From NCBI RefSeq assembly GCF_900169265.1, contig NZ_FXYX01000006.1, forward strand, positions 1-64,000: a stretch of 64,000 bases of DNA, given 5' to 3'. Below the pieces are notes generated by a model that was not told the origin of the DNA, searched no databases, and saw only the letters and a list, made by a program, of their open reading frames with translations. Below, in pieces: positions 1 to 8,125 of this stretch. Source of the stretch: Brevibacterium iodinum ATCC 49514 (GTDB lineage Bacteria; Actinomycetota; Actinomycetes; Actinomycetales; Brevibacteriaceae). The stretch's first letter is position 1; every line of letters starts with the position of its first letter. Both the position numbers and the translations under genes were made by a program.

Positions 1-206
1 TCCCGACGAGGACATCGTTCGAGTCAGTAGTTCTGAGGGTCATGATGATCGATGGGACGGTCAGTTCCTACTCTGCCAGCCAGTCCCAGACCAGCCACCA
101 TCAATACTCACAGTAGTTCTGGGAGGGTGTGAGAGGGGTCACTGGGCGTCGATTTGTGTTTAGCTGAGGTCGGTGGGTATTATTTTACTTCGGGTTCACC
201 CGATGA
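1..206. other. Leader region upstream of tRNA-Ile; no confident gene
   Basis: No reading frame here looks convincingly coding. One frame is open from base 2 to a stop at 161-163, but its composition (many Cys, His and Trp, no recognisable motif) argues against a real protein. By synteny the gene to the left would be gyrA or the DUF3566 membrane gene, and its end is not recognisable. A weak promoter-like pair, TTGTGT at 154-159 and TATTAT at 179-184 (19-base spacer), lies just before the tRNA. Confidence 0.4.
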
Positions 207-280
207 GGGCCTATAGCTCAGGCGGTTAGAGCGCTTCGCTGATAACGAAGAGGTCCCTGGTTCAAGTCCAGGTAGGCCCA
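207..280 (+). tRNA. tRNA-Ile (anticodon GAT)
   Basis: A complete cloverleaf of 74 bases. The acceptor GGGCCTA pairs with TAGGCCC, the anticodon loop CTGATAA sits on a CTTCG/CGAAG stem, and the T arm contains GGTTCAAGTCC. The CCA tail is not encoded. It stands just before the DLW-39 gene and tRNA-Ala, the usual arrangement downstream of gyrA in Actinobacteria. Confidence 0.97.
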
Positions 281-317
281 CGTCCTGTCACAACAGGATT
301 TCCTTTCGAGGAGGATC

Positions 318-434
318 ATGAGAAGATGGATTCTCAGCGGTCTCACGTTAGTGGGACTGGGAGTGTTCTTCGGGTGGCGGCACCAGAACCAGAGTGCCCA
401 AGCCGAATGGTCCGAACACACCGACTCGGTGTGA
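318..434 (+). CDS. DLW-39 family small membrane protein
   Basis: A 38-residue protein (begins MRRWILSGLTLVG, ends EWSEHTDSV) preceded by a strong ribosome site, GAGGAGG, about 5 bases before the ATG. A basic start, one hydrophobic segment at about residues 4-19 and a polar tail containing an xEW motif match the DLW-39 family. That family of tiny actinobacterial proteins is encoded between the tRNA-Ile and tRNA-Ala genes next to gyrA. Its function is unknown. Position, size and the D/E-L/x-W-type motif support the assignment; the canonical DLW is written AEW here. Confidence 0.8.
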   Translation: MRRWILSGLTLVGLGVFFGWRHQNQSAQAEWSEHTDSV

Positions 435-451
435 GGGTGTGAACCCGTTTC

Positions 452-524
452 GGGGGTATGGCGCAATTGGTAGCGCATCTGCTTTGCAAGCAGAGGGTTA
501 GGGGTTCGAGTCCCCTTACCTCCA
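452..524 (+). tRNA. tRNA-Ala (anticodon TGC)
   Basis: A 73-base cloverleaf. Acceptor GGGGGTA pairs with TACCTCC (one G-T pair), the anticodon loop TTTGCAA sits on TCTGC/GCAGA, and the T arm contains GGTTCGAGTCC. The CCA tail is not encoded. It lies 17 bases downstream of the DLW-39 stop codon and is probably co-transcribed with it and tRNA-Ile. Confidence 0.97.
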
Positions 525-555
525 CTCGAGTAGTTTTGAGACAGCACTCGTAAAA

Positions 556-590
556 CGAAGGCCCCGAACCAATGTGGTTCGGGGCCTTCG
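556..590. terminator. Bidirectional intrinsic terminator
   Basis: A perfect 15-bp stem (556-570 against 576-590) with a 5-base loop. It lies between tRNA-Ala on the plus strand and the CHAP gene on the minus strand, so it can end transcripts from both sides. The outer CGAAG/CTTCG edge carries only a short T run. Confidence 0.8.
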
Positions 591-606
591 TCGTTGCGAA
601 CACCTA

Positions 607-1197
607 TCAGGCGCGCCAGTAGCCTAGGTAGCCGTCGATGAGCCCGTCATAGGTGTGCAGGCTGCGGTCGCCGTTGAAGTTCTGCTGCCAGACCTGTCCC
701 TCGTAGTAGATGCCGATATGGCCGTAGGCGGTCGTGTGCGCACCGTCGCCCCAGACGAGGATGTCGCCGTTCTCGAACTTCTGATCGGTGTGCCAGGTGA
801 AGCCGTTCGCCTTCATCTTGTCTCCACCGGAGCCGCCTGACCGATAGTCGACGGCATTGCCCCAAGCTCCGTGGTCGACGCCGTGGACTTCTTCGAGGGC
901 TCGTGAGATGAGGCTGACGCACTCCCCCTCGTAGCCGCCCTGGGAGTTCGCCAGAGACTGGCCCTTGTAATTCTTGAGGAAGTCTCCGATGCTCGAGAAC
1001 TTCTTCTCCGCCTCCGGGCTCGCCGAGGCAGTGCCGGAGTCCGCGGCCGAAGCCGAGGTCTCGGTGCCTGTTGAGGCGGCGGGAGGTGCCGCCGGCTCGG
1101 CGGCCGAGGCGATCGAACCAGAGCCGAGCACGGCGGCACCGGCGATCATCGCAGCTGTCATGGTCTTCGTGGTGACGTTCTTCAGAGTCATTCTCAT
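607..1197 (-). CDS. Secreted CHAP-domain protein (putative peptidoglycan amidase/endopeptidase)
   Basis: 196 residues from the ATG at 1197. The open frame continues another 70 codons upstream, but only this start (or the ATG two codons later) puts a signal peptide at the N-terminus: a basic start, hydrophobic residues 13-30, and a likely cut after ASA at about 32. Residues 33-65 are an Ala/Ser/Pro-rich linker. The CHAP domain covers about 85-196, with the candidate catalytic Cys93 in GECVS and His160 in YGHIGIY. CHAP enzymes cut peptide cross-links or amide bonds of peptidoglycan. No SH3b or LysM targeting domain is seen, so where it docks on the wall is unclear. Confidence 0.8.
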   Translation of the reverse strand: MRMTLKNVTTKTMTAAMIAGAAVLGSGSIASAAEPAAPPAASTGTETSASAADSGTASASPEAEKKFSSIGDFLKNYKGQSLANSQGGYEGECVSLISRALEEVHGVDHGAWGNAVDYRSGGSGGDKMKANGFTWHTDQKFENGDILVWGDGAHTTAYGHIGIYYEGQVWQQNFNGDRSLHTYDGLIDGYLGYWRA

Positions 1198-1538
1198 CCG
1201 TTCGTTCCGCTTGACTGTGTGACTTCTACTGACTTTCCAAGAGACGAATCGCCCCTGGGACGAACCGTCTCCTCTGCCGACGCTAACAGCGCCCGAATGA
1301 ACGCTCGATACGTCGAATCGAAGAGAGAGTGAACTCCGGGCCGCCGTCGCCACCGGCCGACCGCGCCTGCAGTGACGAAGGTCGCTGCGGTTTCGGGTTC
1401 TCCCCACTGTCGGCGGGAATCGGGAATACGTTAATCTGAGTTGCTGTTAAGACAATCGTCTGCGCGTCGATTCGGCATCTGCGTGCGACCTCCGCCCACA
1501 TCCCGGGCACCACAGACACACCCGAACGGAGCACCGTC
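1198..1538. other. Intergenic region between divergent CHAP and MFS genes
   Basis: 341 bases holding the 5' regions of both divergent genes. An 83-codon minus-strand frame (1283-1534) is open but has no ribosome site and no recognisable sequence, so I do not call it. The stretch around 1425-1455 is richer in A+T and is the most likely promoter area. No operator or long repeat was seen. Confidence 0.4.
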
Positions 1539-3053
1539 TTGTCCAGCGACAGCTCACCCGCACACGCTCAGACTCATCAGCCCGAGACCATCGAGCCCGC
1601 AGGCATGAAGGTCATCTGGCTGCTGCTGGTGGCTGCCTTCGTGGCGATTCTCAATGAGACGACGATGGCCATCGCCATCCCCGAACTCAACAAGTCCCTC
1701 GGCATCCCTCCGGAGCAGGGCCAGTGGCTGACCAGCGCCTTCATGCTCACCATGGCCGTCGTCATTCCGACGACCGGCTTCCTCCTGCAGCGATTCACCA
1801 CGCGCCAGATCTTCCTGGCCGCGATGATGCTGTTCTCTGCGGGCACGCTCATCTGCCTCGTCTCGCAGGGATTCATCCTGCTCCTCATCGGACGGATCGT
1901 CCAAGCCGCTGGCACCGGAATCATGATGCCTCTGCTGATGACGACGATGATGAATGTGGTCCCTGCGCACTCGCGCGGTCGGATGATGGGTCGAGTCGGC
2001 CTCGTCATCTCGCTGGCCCCGGCCATCGGACCGACGATGTCGGGCATCGTGCTCGATTCGCTGGGCTGGCGCTGGCTCTTCGGCATCATCCTGCCGATCG
2101 CGCTCATCGCTCTGTCACTCGGTGCGAAGTGGATGACCAACCTCGGTGAGTCGACGCACGCCCCGATCGACGTCATCTCCATCATCCTGTCCGTGTTCGC
2201 CTTCGGCGGCATCGTCTACGGCCTCAGCCAGTTCGGCGGCGGTCACGGCGGTGAGTCCGGCGGCGGGTCCACAACCGCACTGGCATGGGCGACGATCGGC
2301 GGCGGACTGGTCTTCCTCGCCCTCTTCGTGTGGCGCCAGCTCGTCCTGCAGAAGGACGATCGCGCCCTGCTCGACCTCCGTGTGTTCAATTCGCGCAACT
2401 ACGTCTTCTCGGTCATCATCATGGCGGTCGTCGCCCTGTCGATGTTCGGCACGTTCTCCCTGCTGCCGCTGTACCTGCAGAGCGTCGTCGGACTCGGCGC
2501 CACCCAGTCCGGCCTCGTCCTCCTGCCGGGTTCGGTGATCATGGGCCTGCTCGGACCGGTGATGGGTCGAATCTACGACGCCCGAGGCCCCAAGACGCTG
2601 CTCGTACCGGGCACGATCATGATCGCGTCCTCGATGTTCGCGTATTCGACGGCCGGCGTGGGAACGCCGATCTGGCTGCTCATCATCGTCCAGATCGTCA
2701 TGTCGCTGGGCCTGGCCGCATCGTTCACTCCGCTGTTCTCCGCCTCTCTGGGATCGCTGGAGCGCCACCTGTACTCGCATGGTTCGGCCGCGCTGAACAC
2801 CCTGCAGCAGGTAGCAGGTGCAGCCGGAACCGCACTGCTCATCTCGATCTACTCCGCGGCCCTGCACACCGGCCAGGCGGAGGGCAAGTCGATCCCCGAG
2901 GCGGGCGCTCCCGGTGGCCATGCCGCGTTCCTGCTGGCGACGGTCATCGCGATCGTCCCCATCGTCCTCGCATTCTTCATCCGCAAGCCCGAGGACCAGG
3001 AGGACTACCCCGCCGAGGTGGTCGAACCGACCGAGGCCAGCCCCGCCGAATGA
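1539..3053 (+). CDS. DHA2-family MFS drug efflux transporter (EmrB/QacA/LmrB-like)
   Basis: 504 residues if translation starts at the TTG at 1539, or 482 from the ATG at 1605, which is directly before the first membrane segment; the latter is a real alternative. The chain shows about 14 hydrophobic segments, the DHA2 hallmark. An antiporter motif C-like stretch (GLVISLAPAIGPTMSG) is followed by the conserved LGWRWLF. Members export lipophilic cations, lincosamides and similar compounds using the proton gradient. The C-terminus is acidic and cytosolic. The next gene on the same strand is a UvrA-like ATPase, but a strong terminator separates them. Confidence 0.85.
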   Translation: MSSDSSPAHAQTHQPETIEPAGMKVIWLLLVAAFVAILNETTMAIAIPELNKSLGIPPEQGQWLTSAFMLTMAVVIPTTGFLLQRFTTRQIFLAAMMLFSAGTLICLVSQGFILLLIGRIVQAAGTGIMMPLLMTTMMNVVPAHSRGRMMGRVGLVISLAPAIGPTMSGIVLDSLGWRWLFGIILPIALIALSLGAKWMTNLGESTHAPIDVISIILSVFAFGGIVYGLSQFGGGHGGESGGGSTTALAWATIGGGLVFLALFVWRQLVLQKDDRALLDLRVFNSRNYVFSVIIMAVVALSMFGTFSLLPLYLQSVVGLGATQSGLVLLPGSVIMGLLGPVMGRIYDARGPKTLLVPGTIMIASSMFAYSTAGVGTPIWLLIIVQIVMSLGLAASFTPLFSASLGSLERHLYSHGSAALNTLQQVAGAAGTALLISIYSAALHTGQAEGKSIPEAGAPGGHAAFLLATVIAIVPIVLAFFIRKPEDQEDYPAEVVEPTEASPAE

Positions 3054-3087
3054 TGACCGCTCCATAACAGCGGCACAATGATGCGCA

Positions 3088-3126
3088 CAGAACCCCTCGT
3101 TCCGATTCGTGGAACGAGGGGTTCTG
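3088..3126 (+). terminator. Intrinsic terminator after the MFS gene
   Basis: A perfect 16-bp stem (3088-3103 against 3111-3126) with a 7-base loop, 34 bases after the MFS stop codon. It separates the efflux gene from the UvrA-like gene, which argues for independent transcription. Confidence 0.85.
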
Positions 3127-3175
3127 CGTTCGGCCGTGCCGGTGCTCCGAGGTCCGTCCTTGGTACCATGACCTC

Positions 3176-5797
3176 ATGATCTCCTCTGCGTCCTCGGGCC
3201 CGATGCCCTCGACCGAGATCCAACCGGATGTGCGAGTCCGAGGGGCCAGGGAACACAACCTGCGCAATGTCGATCTCACCATGCCTCGGGATGCACTCGT
3301 CGTATTCACCGGAGTGTCCGGGTCGGGCAAGTCCTCCTTGGCATTCGGCACTCTCTACGCCGAATCCCAACGCCGCTACCTCGAATCCGTCGCCCCCTAC
3401 GCCCGCAGGCTCATCGACCAGGCCGGAGTCCCCGACGTCGATTCGATCACGGGGATGCCGCCGGCCGTGGCCCTGCAGCAGCAGCGCGGCGGGCGCAGCG
3501 CCCGCTCGAGCGTCGGCAGCATCACGACGGTGTCCAGCCTCGTGCGCATGCTCTTCTCCCGTGCCGGCCACTACCCCGATGATCAGCCGATGCTGCTGGC
3601 CGAGGAGTTCTCGACGAATACAGTCGAAGGAGCCTGCCCCGAATGCCATGGAATCGGCCGCGTCTACGAGGTGCCCGAGGAGAAGATGGTCCCGGATCCG
3701 ACGCTGACGATCCGGGAGCGCGCAATCGCCTCCTGGCCGAAGGCCTGGCACGGCCACCAGCTGCGGGACGTGCTCGTCGCCCTCGGCTATGACGTCGACG
3801 TTGCGTGGCAGGACCTGCCGCGAGAACATCGCGACTGGATCCTCTACACCGAGGAGACCCCGCACCTTCCCGTCCACTCCCGGCTGACATTGGCCGAGGC
3901 GCGCGAAGCGATCGCTGCTGGTGCTGAACCGACCTATTCAGGGACCTTCGTCGGAGCTCGGAAGTACGTGCTCGATACGTTTGCGAACACGAAGAGTGCC
4001 GCGATGAAGCGGCGGGTCTCCGAGTTCCTCACCGTTGCGCCCTGCCCGATCTGCCGGGGAAAGAAGCTCAGACCGGAAGCACTGTCGGTGACGATCGCCG
4101 GTCTCGATATCGCCGAATTCTCAGCCCTGCCGCTGCATGAACTTATGCAGATCCTCAGCGATGCCGTCGTGGAGTCGAGAACATCCATGGACGCGGGCGA
4201 TCACGCGCCGTCGTCACCCGGGCGCCAGTCGGCCGCCGAGGATCACTCCTCCGTCGACGATCACCCCTCGGCGGAGAAGCTCGCCGCGTTCGTCCGCCTC
4301 GGCGAGGGCCTCATCGACCGATTGAAGCCCATCAGCGATCTCGGGCTCGGGTACCTCTCGCTCGATCGGACCACGCCGACGCTCTCCGGTGGAGAGCTGC
4401 AGCGACTGCGGCTGGCCACACAGCTGACCTCCGACCTCTTCGGGGTCGTCTATGTGCTCGACGAACCCTCGGCCGGTCTCCACCCGCAAGATGTCGATGC
4501 ACTCATGGGCATCCTCGACGGACTGAAGGCGCGGGGCAACAGTCTCTTCGTCGTCGAACATTCGGTCGACATCATGCGCCATGCCGACTGGCTCGTCGAC
4601 ATCGGACCCGGAGCCGGCGAACGCGGCGGGCACGTCCTCTACAGCGGCCCCGCTGCCGGTCTTGCCGAGGTCGACGAATCGGTGACCCGCGGCTATGTAT
4701 TCGGCAACCGCGGACTCGAACCCCACGAACCACGTCAGCCCCACGGGTGGATGCGGCTGGAGAACATCCGCCGCAACAACCTCCACGATGTCAGCCTCGA
4801 CCTGCCTCTCGGCGCGCTGACCGCTGTGACCGGAGTATCGGGGTCGGGCAAGTCCAGCCTCGTCAGCCAGGCGCTGCCGGCAATCGTCGGCGACCGGTTG
4901 GGAACGTCCACCTCCACTGACGACCCCGCTCCCGAGGGCGATGATCTGCTGCTCGTCGACGATACCGAAGAGCTGCGCGGAACCGTCACCGGAGACCTCA
5001 CGGGATTCCGTCGGGTCGTGAGCATCGACCAGAACCCCATCGGCCGGACGCCCCGGTCCAATGTGGCGACCTACACCGGTCTGTTCGACCATGTCCGCCG
5101 CCGCTTCGCCGAGACTCCCGAGGCGAAAGAACGCGGATACAAACCCGGACGGTTCTCCTTCAACGTCTCCGGCGGACGGTGCCCGACCTGCGAAGGAGAA
5201 GGCTCCGTCATGGTCGAGCTGCTCTTCCTTCCGTCGGTCTATACCGAGTGCCCGGACTGCCACGGCACCCGCTTCCAGTCGAGCACGCTCGAGATCCTGT
5301 GGCGCGGACGCAACATCGCCGAGATCTTAGGGATGAGCGTCGAAGAGGCCCACGACTTCTTCACCGGCGAGTTCGACATCATCCGTTCGCTGACTGCGCT
5401 CATCGACGTCGGCCTCGGCTATCTGCGTCTCGGCCAGCCCGCCACCGAACTCTCCGGCGGCGAAGCACAGCGGGTCAAGCTCGCGAGCGAACTGCAGCGC
5501 TCCGGGCGCGGCGACACCCTCTACGTGCTCGATGAACCCACGTCAGGACTGCACTGCGCCGATGCCGACCGCCTCGTCGCCCACCTGCAGTCACTCGTCG
5601 ATGCCGGCAACACCGTCGTCATGGTCGAACTCGATATGCGCGTCGTGGCCGTCGCCGATCACGTCATCGAACTCGGCCCAGGTGCCGGTGACGCCGGCGG
5701 ACGGCTCGTCGCTGCAGGCGCACCCGCTGACGTTGCCGCGGCAGGTGCGGGTCCTTCGGCGAAATACCTCACCGCAGCACTGTCCGAACACGGGTGA
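3176..5797 (+). CDS. UvrA-like ABC ATPase of the short (class II / UvrA2, DrrC-like) type
   Basis: 873 residues against about 950 for housekeeping UvrA. Two ABC modules are visible: Walker [10 protein letters not shown] at about residues 46-54 and again near 560, signatures [12 protein letters not shown] and [12 protein letters not shown], and Walker B segments ending LDEPSAG and LDEPTSG. Zinc-binding CxxC pairs occur in both halves (CPEC/CPIC and CPTC/CPDC). The region between the first Walker A and the first CxxC is short, as in class II UvrA proteins lacking the UvrB-binding domain. An acidic, Ser/His-rich insertion follows near residues 335-365. UvrA2 proteins have been linked to tolerance of DNA-binding drugs rather than to core excision repair. 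ATG start at 3176. Confidence 0.85.
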   Translation: MISSASSGPMPSTEIQPDVRVRGAREHNLRNVDLTMPRDALVVFTGVSGSGKSSLAFGTLYAESQRRYLESVAPYARRLIDQAGVPDVDSITGMPPAVALQQQRGGRSARSSVGSITTVSSLVRMLFSRAGHYPDDQPMLLAEEFSTNTVEGACPECHGIGRVYEVPEEKMVPDPTLTIRERAIASWPKAWHGHQLRDVLVALGYDVDVAWQDLPREHRDWILYTEETPHLPVHSRLTLAEAREAIAAGAEPTYSGTFVGARKYVLDTFANTKSAAMKRRVSEFLTVAPCPICRGKKLRPEALSVTIAGLDIAEFSALPLHELMQILSDAVVESRTSMDAGDHAPSSPGRQSAAEDHSSVDDHPSAEKLAAFVRLGEGLIDRLKPISDLGLGYLSLDRTTPTLSGGELQRLRLATQLTSDLFGVVYVLDEPSAGLHPQDVDALMGILDGLKARGNSLFVVEHSVDIMRHADWLVDIGPGAGERGGHVLYSGPAAGLAEVDESVTRGYVFGNRGLEPHEPRQPHGWMRLENIRRNNLHDVSLDLPLGALTAVTGVSGSGKSSLVSQALPAIVGDRLGTSTSTDDPAPEGDDLLLVDDTEELRGTVTGDLTGFRRVVSIDQNPIGRTPRSNVATYTGLFDHVRRRFAETPEAKERGYKPGRFSFNVSGGRCPTCEGEGSVMVELLFLPSVYTECPDCHGTRFQSSTLEILWRGRNIAEILGMSVEEAHDFFTGEFDIIRSLTALIDVGLGYLRLGQPATELSGGEAQRVKLASELQRSGRGDTLYVLDEPTSGLHCADADRLVAHLQSLVDAGNTVVMVELDMRVVAVADHVIELGPGAGDAGGRLVAAGAPADVAAAGAGPSAKYLTAALSEHG

Positions 5798-5937
5798 TCT
5801 GAGGCACACGCCCTGATCTCGGCAGGCTGCGAGATCCGCAGAAACATGCCGATCCCGGGACCTGCCGGAATTGTTGGAGACGTCTAAGTCTCAGTTGTCC
5901 GTAGACACACCCGATCTGCGGTGGGAAGTCTTGATAC

Positions 5938-7245
5938 ATGCCCACAGCAATTCTTCGCCGCATCGCGATCTGCCTGCTCATCGCCGCACCCGCAGTGGTG
6001 CTTCGCGTCACCGGCGTCGAACTCGCTCCGGTCCTCGAGCTCCTCACCTACGGCGCCGCAATCGTCGCTGCCGCCTTCCTGCTGGCCTGGGCAGCCGAGG
6101 CGGCGCAGAAGGACATCTCGGGCGCGCTCGCGATCGCCCTGCTGGCCCTCATCGCTGTCCTCCCCGAGTACGCTGTGGACCTCTACTACGCTTTCCGATC
6201 CGGATCCGATCCCGACTATCTGCACTTCGCGGCGGCGAACATGACCGGATCCAACCGACTGCTGCTCGGCTTCGGCTGGCCGCTCGTCGTCATCATCGCC
6301 CTCCTCGTCGCCCGTCGCATGGCCAAGCGAACGAAGTCCCCCGTCCAGCACTCCCTGTGCCTCGACTCGGGCAGCCGGATGGACATCGGCTTCCTCGTCA
6401 TCCTCGGCGTGATCGCCTTTGCCATACCGCTGCTCGGCAGTATCCCCATCTGGTTCGGCTCGGCACTCATCCTCATCTTCGCCGCCTACCTCTGGCGGGC
6501 CGGACAGTCCGCCGGAGACGAAGAAGAGGAGTTCGTCGGCGCCGCAGCCCTCATCGTCGCCATGCCACAGAAGGCCCGTCGGATCACCGTGATCTTGATG
6601 TTCGTCGTCTCCGCTGCGATCATCCTCACCTCAGCCGAACCGTTCGCCGAGGCGCTCGTGGCCTCGGGTGAGAGCCTCGGCCTCGACAGCTACTTCCTCG
6701 TCCAGTGGCTCGCCCCGTTGGCCTCGGAGGCGCCCGAGTTCATCATCGCCGCGATGTTCGCCCTGCGCGGCATGGGCGGAGCGGCCATCGGCACGCTCAT
6801 CGCCTCGAAGGTCAACCAATGGAGCCTGCTTGTCGGCTCCCTGCCGATCGCCCACTTCGCCGGTGGCGGCGGCCTCGGGCTGCCCCTGGACGGCCGCCAG
6901 ATCGAGGAGTTCACACTCACGGCCACGCAGACCATCCTCGGCGTTGCCATCATCCTGGCCCTGCGCTTCCACTGGGCACCTGCGCTGGGACTGGCCGCGC
7001 TCTTCGGACTGCAGTTCTTCGTCACGGACACGTCTGGACGATGCATCCTCTCCGCGATCCAGGCGGTGCTGGCGATCGTCTTCCTCATCCTCCACCGGGC
7101 TGACATCCTCCCCACCCTCGCGGCCCCGTTCCGCAGGCCTCAGGCCGATTTCGGTGGGTCGGACATCACCGAGGCGGCCGAACCCAACCGCGAATCGATC
7201 GCCACGGCGTCCTCCGACCCGAATTCGCCCGGTGCCCGCGCGTAG
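5938..7245 (+). CDS. CaCA-superfamily cation exchanger (Na+/Ca2+ or Mn2+/H+ type)
   Basis: 435 residues with about 10-11 membrane segments. Two inverted halves each carry an alpha-repeat-like motif: PEYAVDLYYAF with N-x-TGSNR near residues 80-105, and APEFIIAAMFALRG near 260-275. Acidic residues in such motifs bind the cation in the CaCA exchanger family. The hydrophilic tail after about residue 390 is cytosolic. The stop codon is followed one base later by the start of an MntR-like regulator, so the two are almost certainly co-transcribed. The ion is not shown by the sequence alone; the neighbour suggests manganese or calcium export. Confidence 0.8.
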   Translation: MPTAILRRIAICLLIAAPAVVLRVTGVELAPVLELLTYGAAIVAAAFLLAWAAEAAQKDISGALAIALLALIAVLPEYAVDLYYAFRSGSDPDYLHFAAANMTGSNRLLLGFGWPLVVIIALLVARRMAKRTKSPVQHSLCLDSGSRMDIGFLVILGVIAFAIPLLGSIPIWFGSALILIFAAYLWRAGQSAGDEEEEFVGAAALIVAMPQKARRITVILMFVVSAAIILTSAEPFAEALVASGESLGLDSYFLVQWLAPLASEAPEFIIAAMFALRGMGGAAIGTLIASKVNQWSLLVGSLPIAHFAGGGGLGLPLDGRQIEEFTLTATQTILGVAIILALRFHWAPALGLAALFGLQFFVTDTSGRCILSAIQAVLAIVFLILHRADILPTLAAPFRRPQADFGGSDITEAAEPNRESIATASSDPNSPGARA

Positions 7246-7246
7246 A

Positions 7247-7930
7247 ATGACGATCATGCCGCGCCCCGCTGTCACTCGCATGGTCGAGGACTACGTCACT
7301 CTCATCTGGAAAGCCTACGAATGGCCGGGCGGTCGCCCCGCCACCACCGAGATGGCCGAGCAGCTGGGAGTCACCGCCTCGACCGTTTCGGCGAATCTCA
7401 AGAAGCTCGCCCGCGACGGCTACATCGACTACGAACCCTACGGACAGATCGTGCTCACGGATGTGGGACGGCAGATCGCCGTCGAGATCGTCAGGCGCCA
7501 CCGCATCGTCGAGTCCTACCTCGTCGAGGCTCTGGGCCTGACCTGGGACCAGGTCCACGATGAGGCGGACCGGCTCGAACATGCGGTTTCCGACCTGGTG
7601 CTCGAGCGGATGAACGCGGCGCTGGGGAATCCGGAGCGAGACCCGCACGGTGACCCGATCCCCGATGTCGACGGGCATACGGCTGAATTCGCGAGCAGGC
7701 GGCTGCAGGAGACCGTCCCGGGCGTCGAGGTCGAAGTCGTGCGCGTCTCCGACCGTTCGCCCGAGCTGCTGCGGTACCTCACCGAACGCGGAATCGTCAT
7801 CGGTACGAAGCTGCAGGTGAGATCGATCAGCTCGGCCGCCTCGGCGATCGCGGTCAGCATCGGCGACGAGAGCATCGAGCTCGCCCTCGACGCCGCCGAC
7901 GCGATCCGCGTCGGACCCCGACCCAGCTGA
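7247..7930 (+). CDS. DtxR/MntR-family metal-dependent transcriptional regulator, manganese-type ligands
   Basis: 227 residues from the ATG one base after the exchanger stop; a second ATG at 7256 is possible. The order is winged-helix DNA-binding domain (about 12-75), dimerisation and metal domain (about 76-150), then an FeoA/SH3-like domain (about 155-225). Aligned by eye with DtxR and MntR, the primary-site residues are Asp15 (Met10 in DtxR, Asp8 in MntR), His85, His104, Asp108 (Cys102 in DtxR, Glu99 in MntR), Glu111 and His112. Hard oxygen ligands where DtxR has Met and Cys point to Mn2+ sensing. Pairing with an exporter-like gene suggests metal-responsive control of efflux, which is an inference. 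Confidence 0.85.
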   Translation: MTIMPRPAVTRMVEDYVTLIWKAYEWPGGRPATTEMAEQLGVTASTVSANLKKLARDGYIDYEPYGQIVLTDVGRQIAVEIVRRHRIVESYLVEALGLTWDQVHDEADRLEHAVSDLVLERMNAALGNPERDPHGDPIPDVDGHTAEFASRRLQETVPGVEVEVVRVSDRSPELLRYLTERGIVIGTKLQVRSISSAASAIAVSIGDESIELALDAADAIRVGPRPS

Positions 7931-8014
7931 GGGCTGGACGACCGCCTGTCAGACGCCTGCAGATCGGCATCAGTGCGGACATCGGGGCGAGAGTCTCCCC
8001 GCCTCGTCCGCTTA

Positions 8015-8048
8015 CGACAGATACGACAACTGCGACAGATACGACAAC
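8015..8048 (+). repeat. Short tandem direct repeat
   Basis: Two copies of CGACAGATACGACAAC (8015-8030 and 8033-8048) separated by two bases, between the MntR-like gene and the convergent aldehyde dehydrogenase. They directly precede a hairpin. The purpose is unknown. Confidence 0.7.
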
Positions 8049-8086
8049 GCCCGGTCGGCTGCGAATGTCTTGCAGCAGACCGGGCG
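8048..8086. terminator. Hairpin terminator between convergent genes
   Basis: Stem 8048-8056 with 8078-8086 (CGCCCGGTC/GACCGGGCG), extended by GCTGC/GCAGC after one mismatch, with a 9-base loop. It lies downstream of both the MntR-like gene (plus) and the aldehyde dehydrogenase (minus). Confidence 0.7.
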
Positions 8087-8125
8087 TCGACTATTGCGCG
8101 GGGCTCAGGCCCGGCAACGAACAGA

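Noticed and set aside
2-163. Partial plus-strand frame at the left edge, as possible gyrA or DUF3566 tail
   Set aside because: The residues do not resemble the end of either family and are rich in Cys, His and Trp; the edge is too short to decide.
1283-1534. 83-codon minus-strand frame upstream of the CHAP gene
   Set aside because: No ribosome site, no recognisable domain, and it overlaps the expected divergent promoters.
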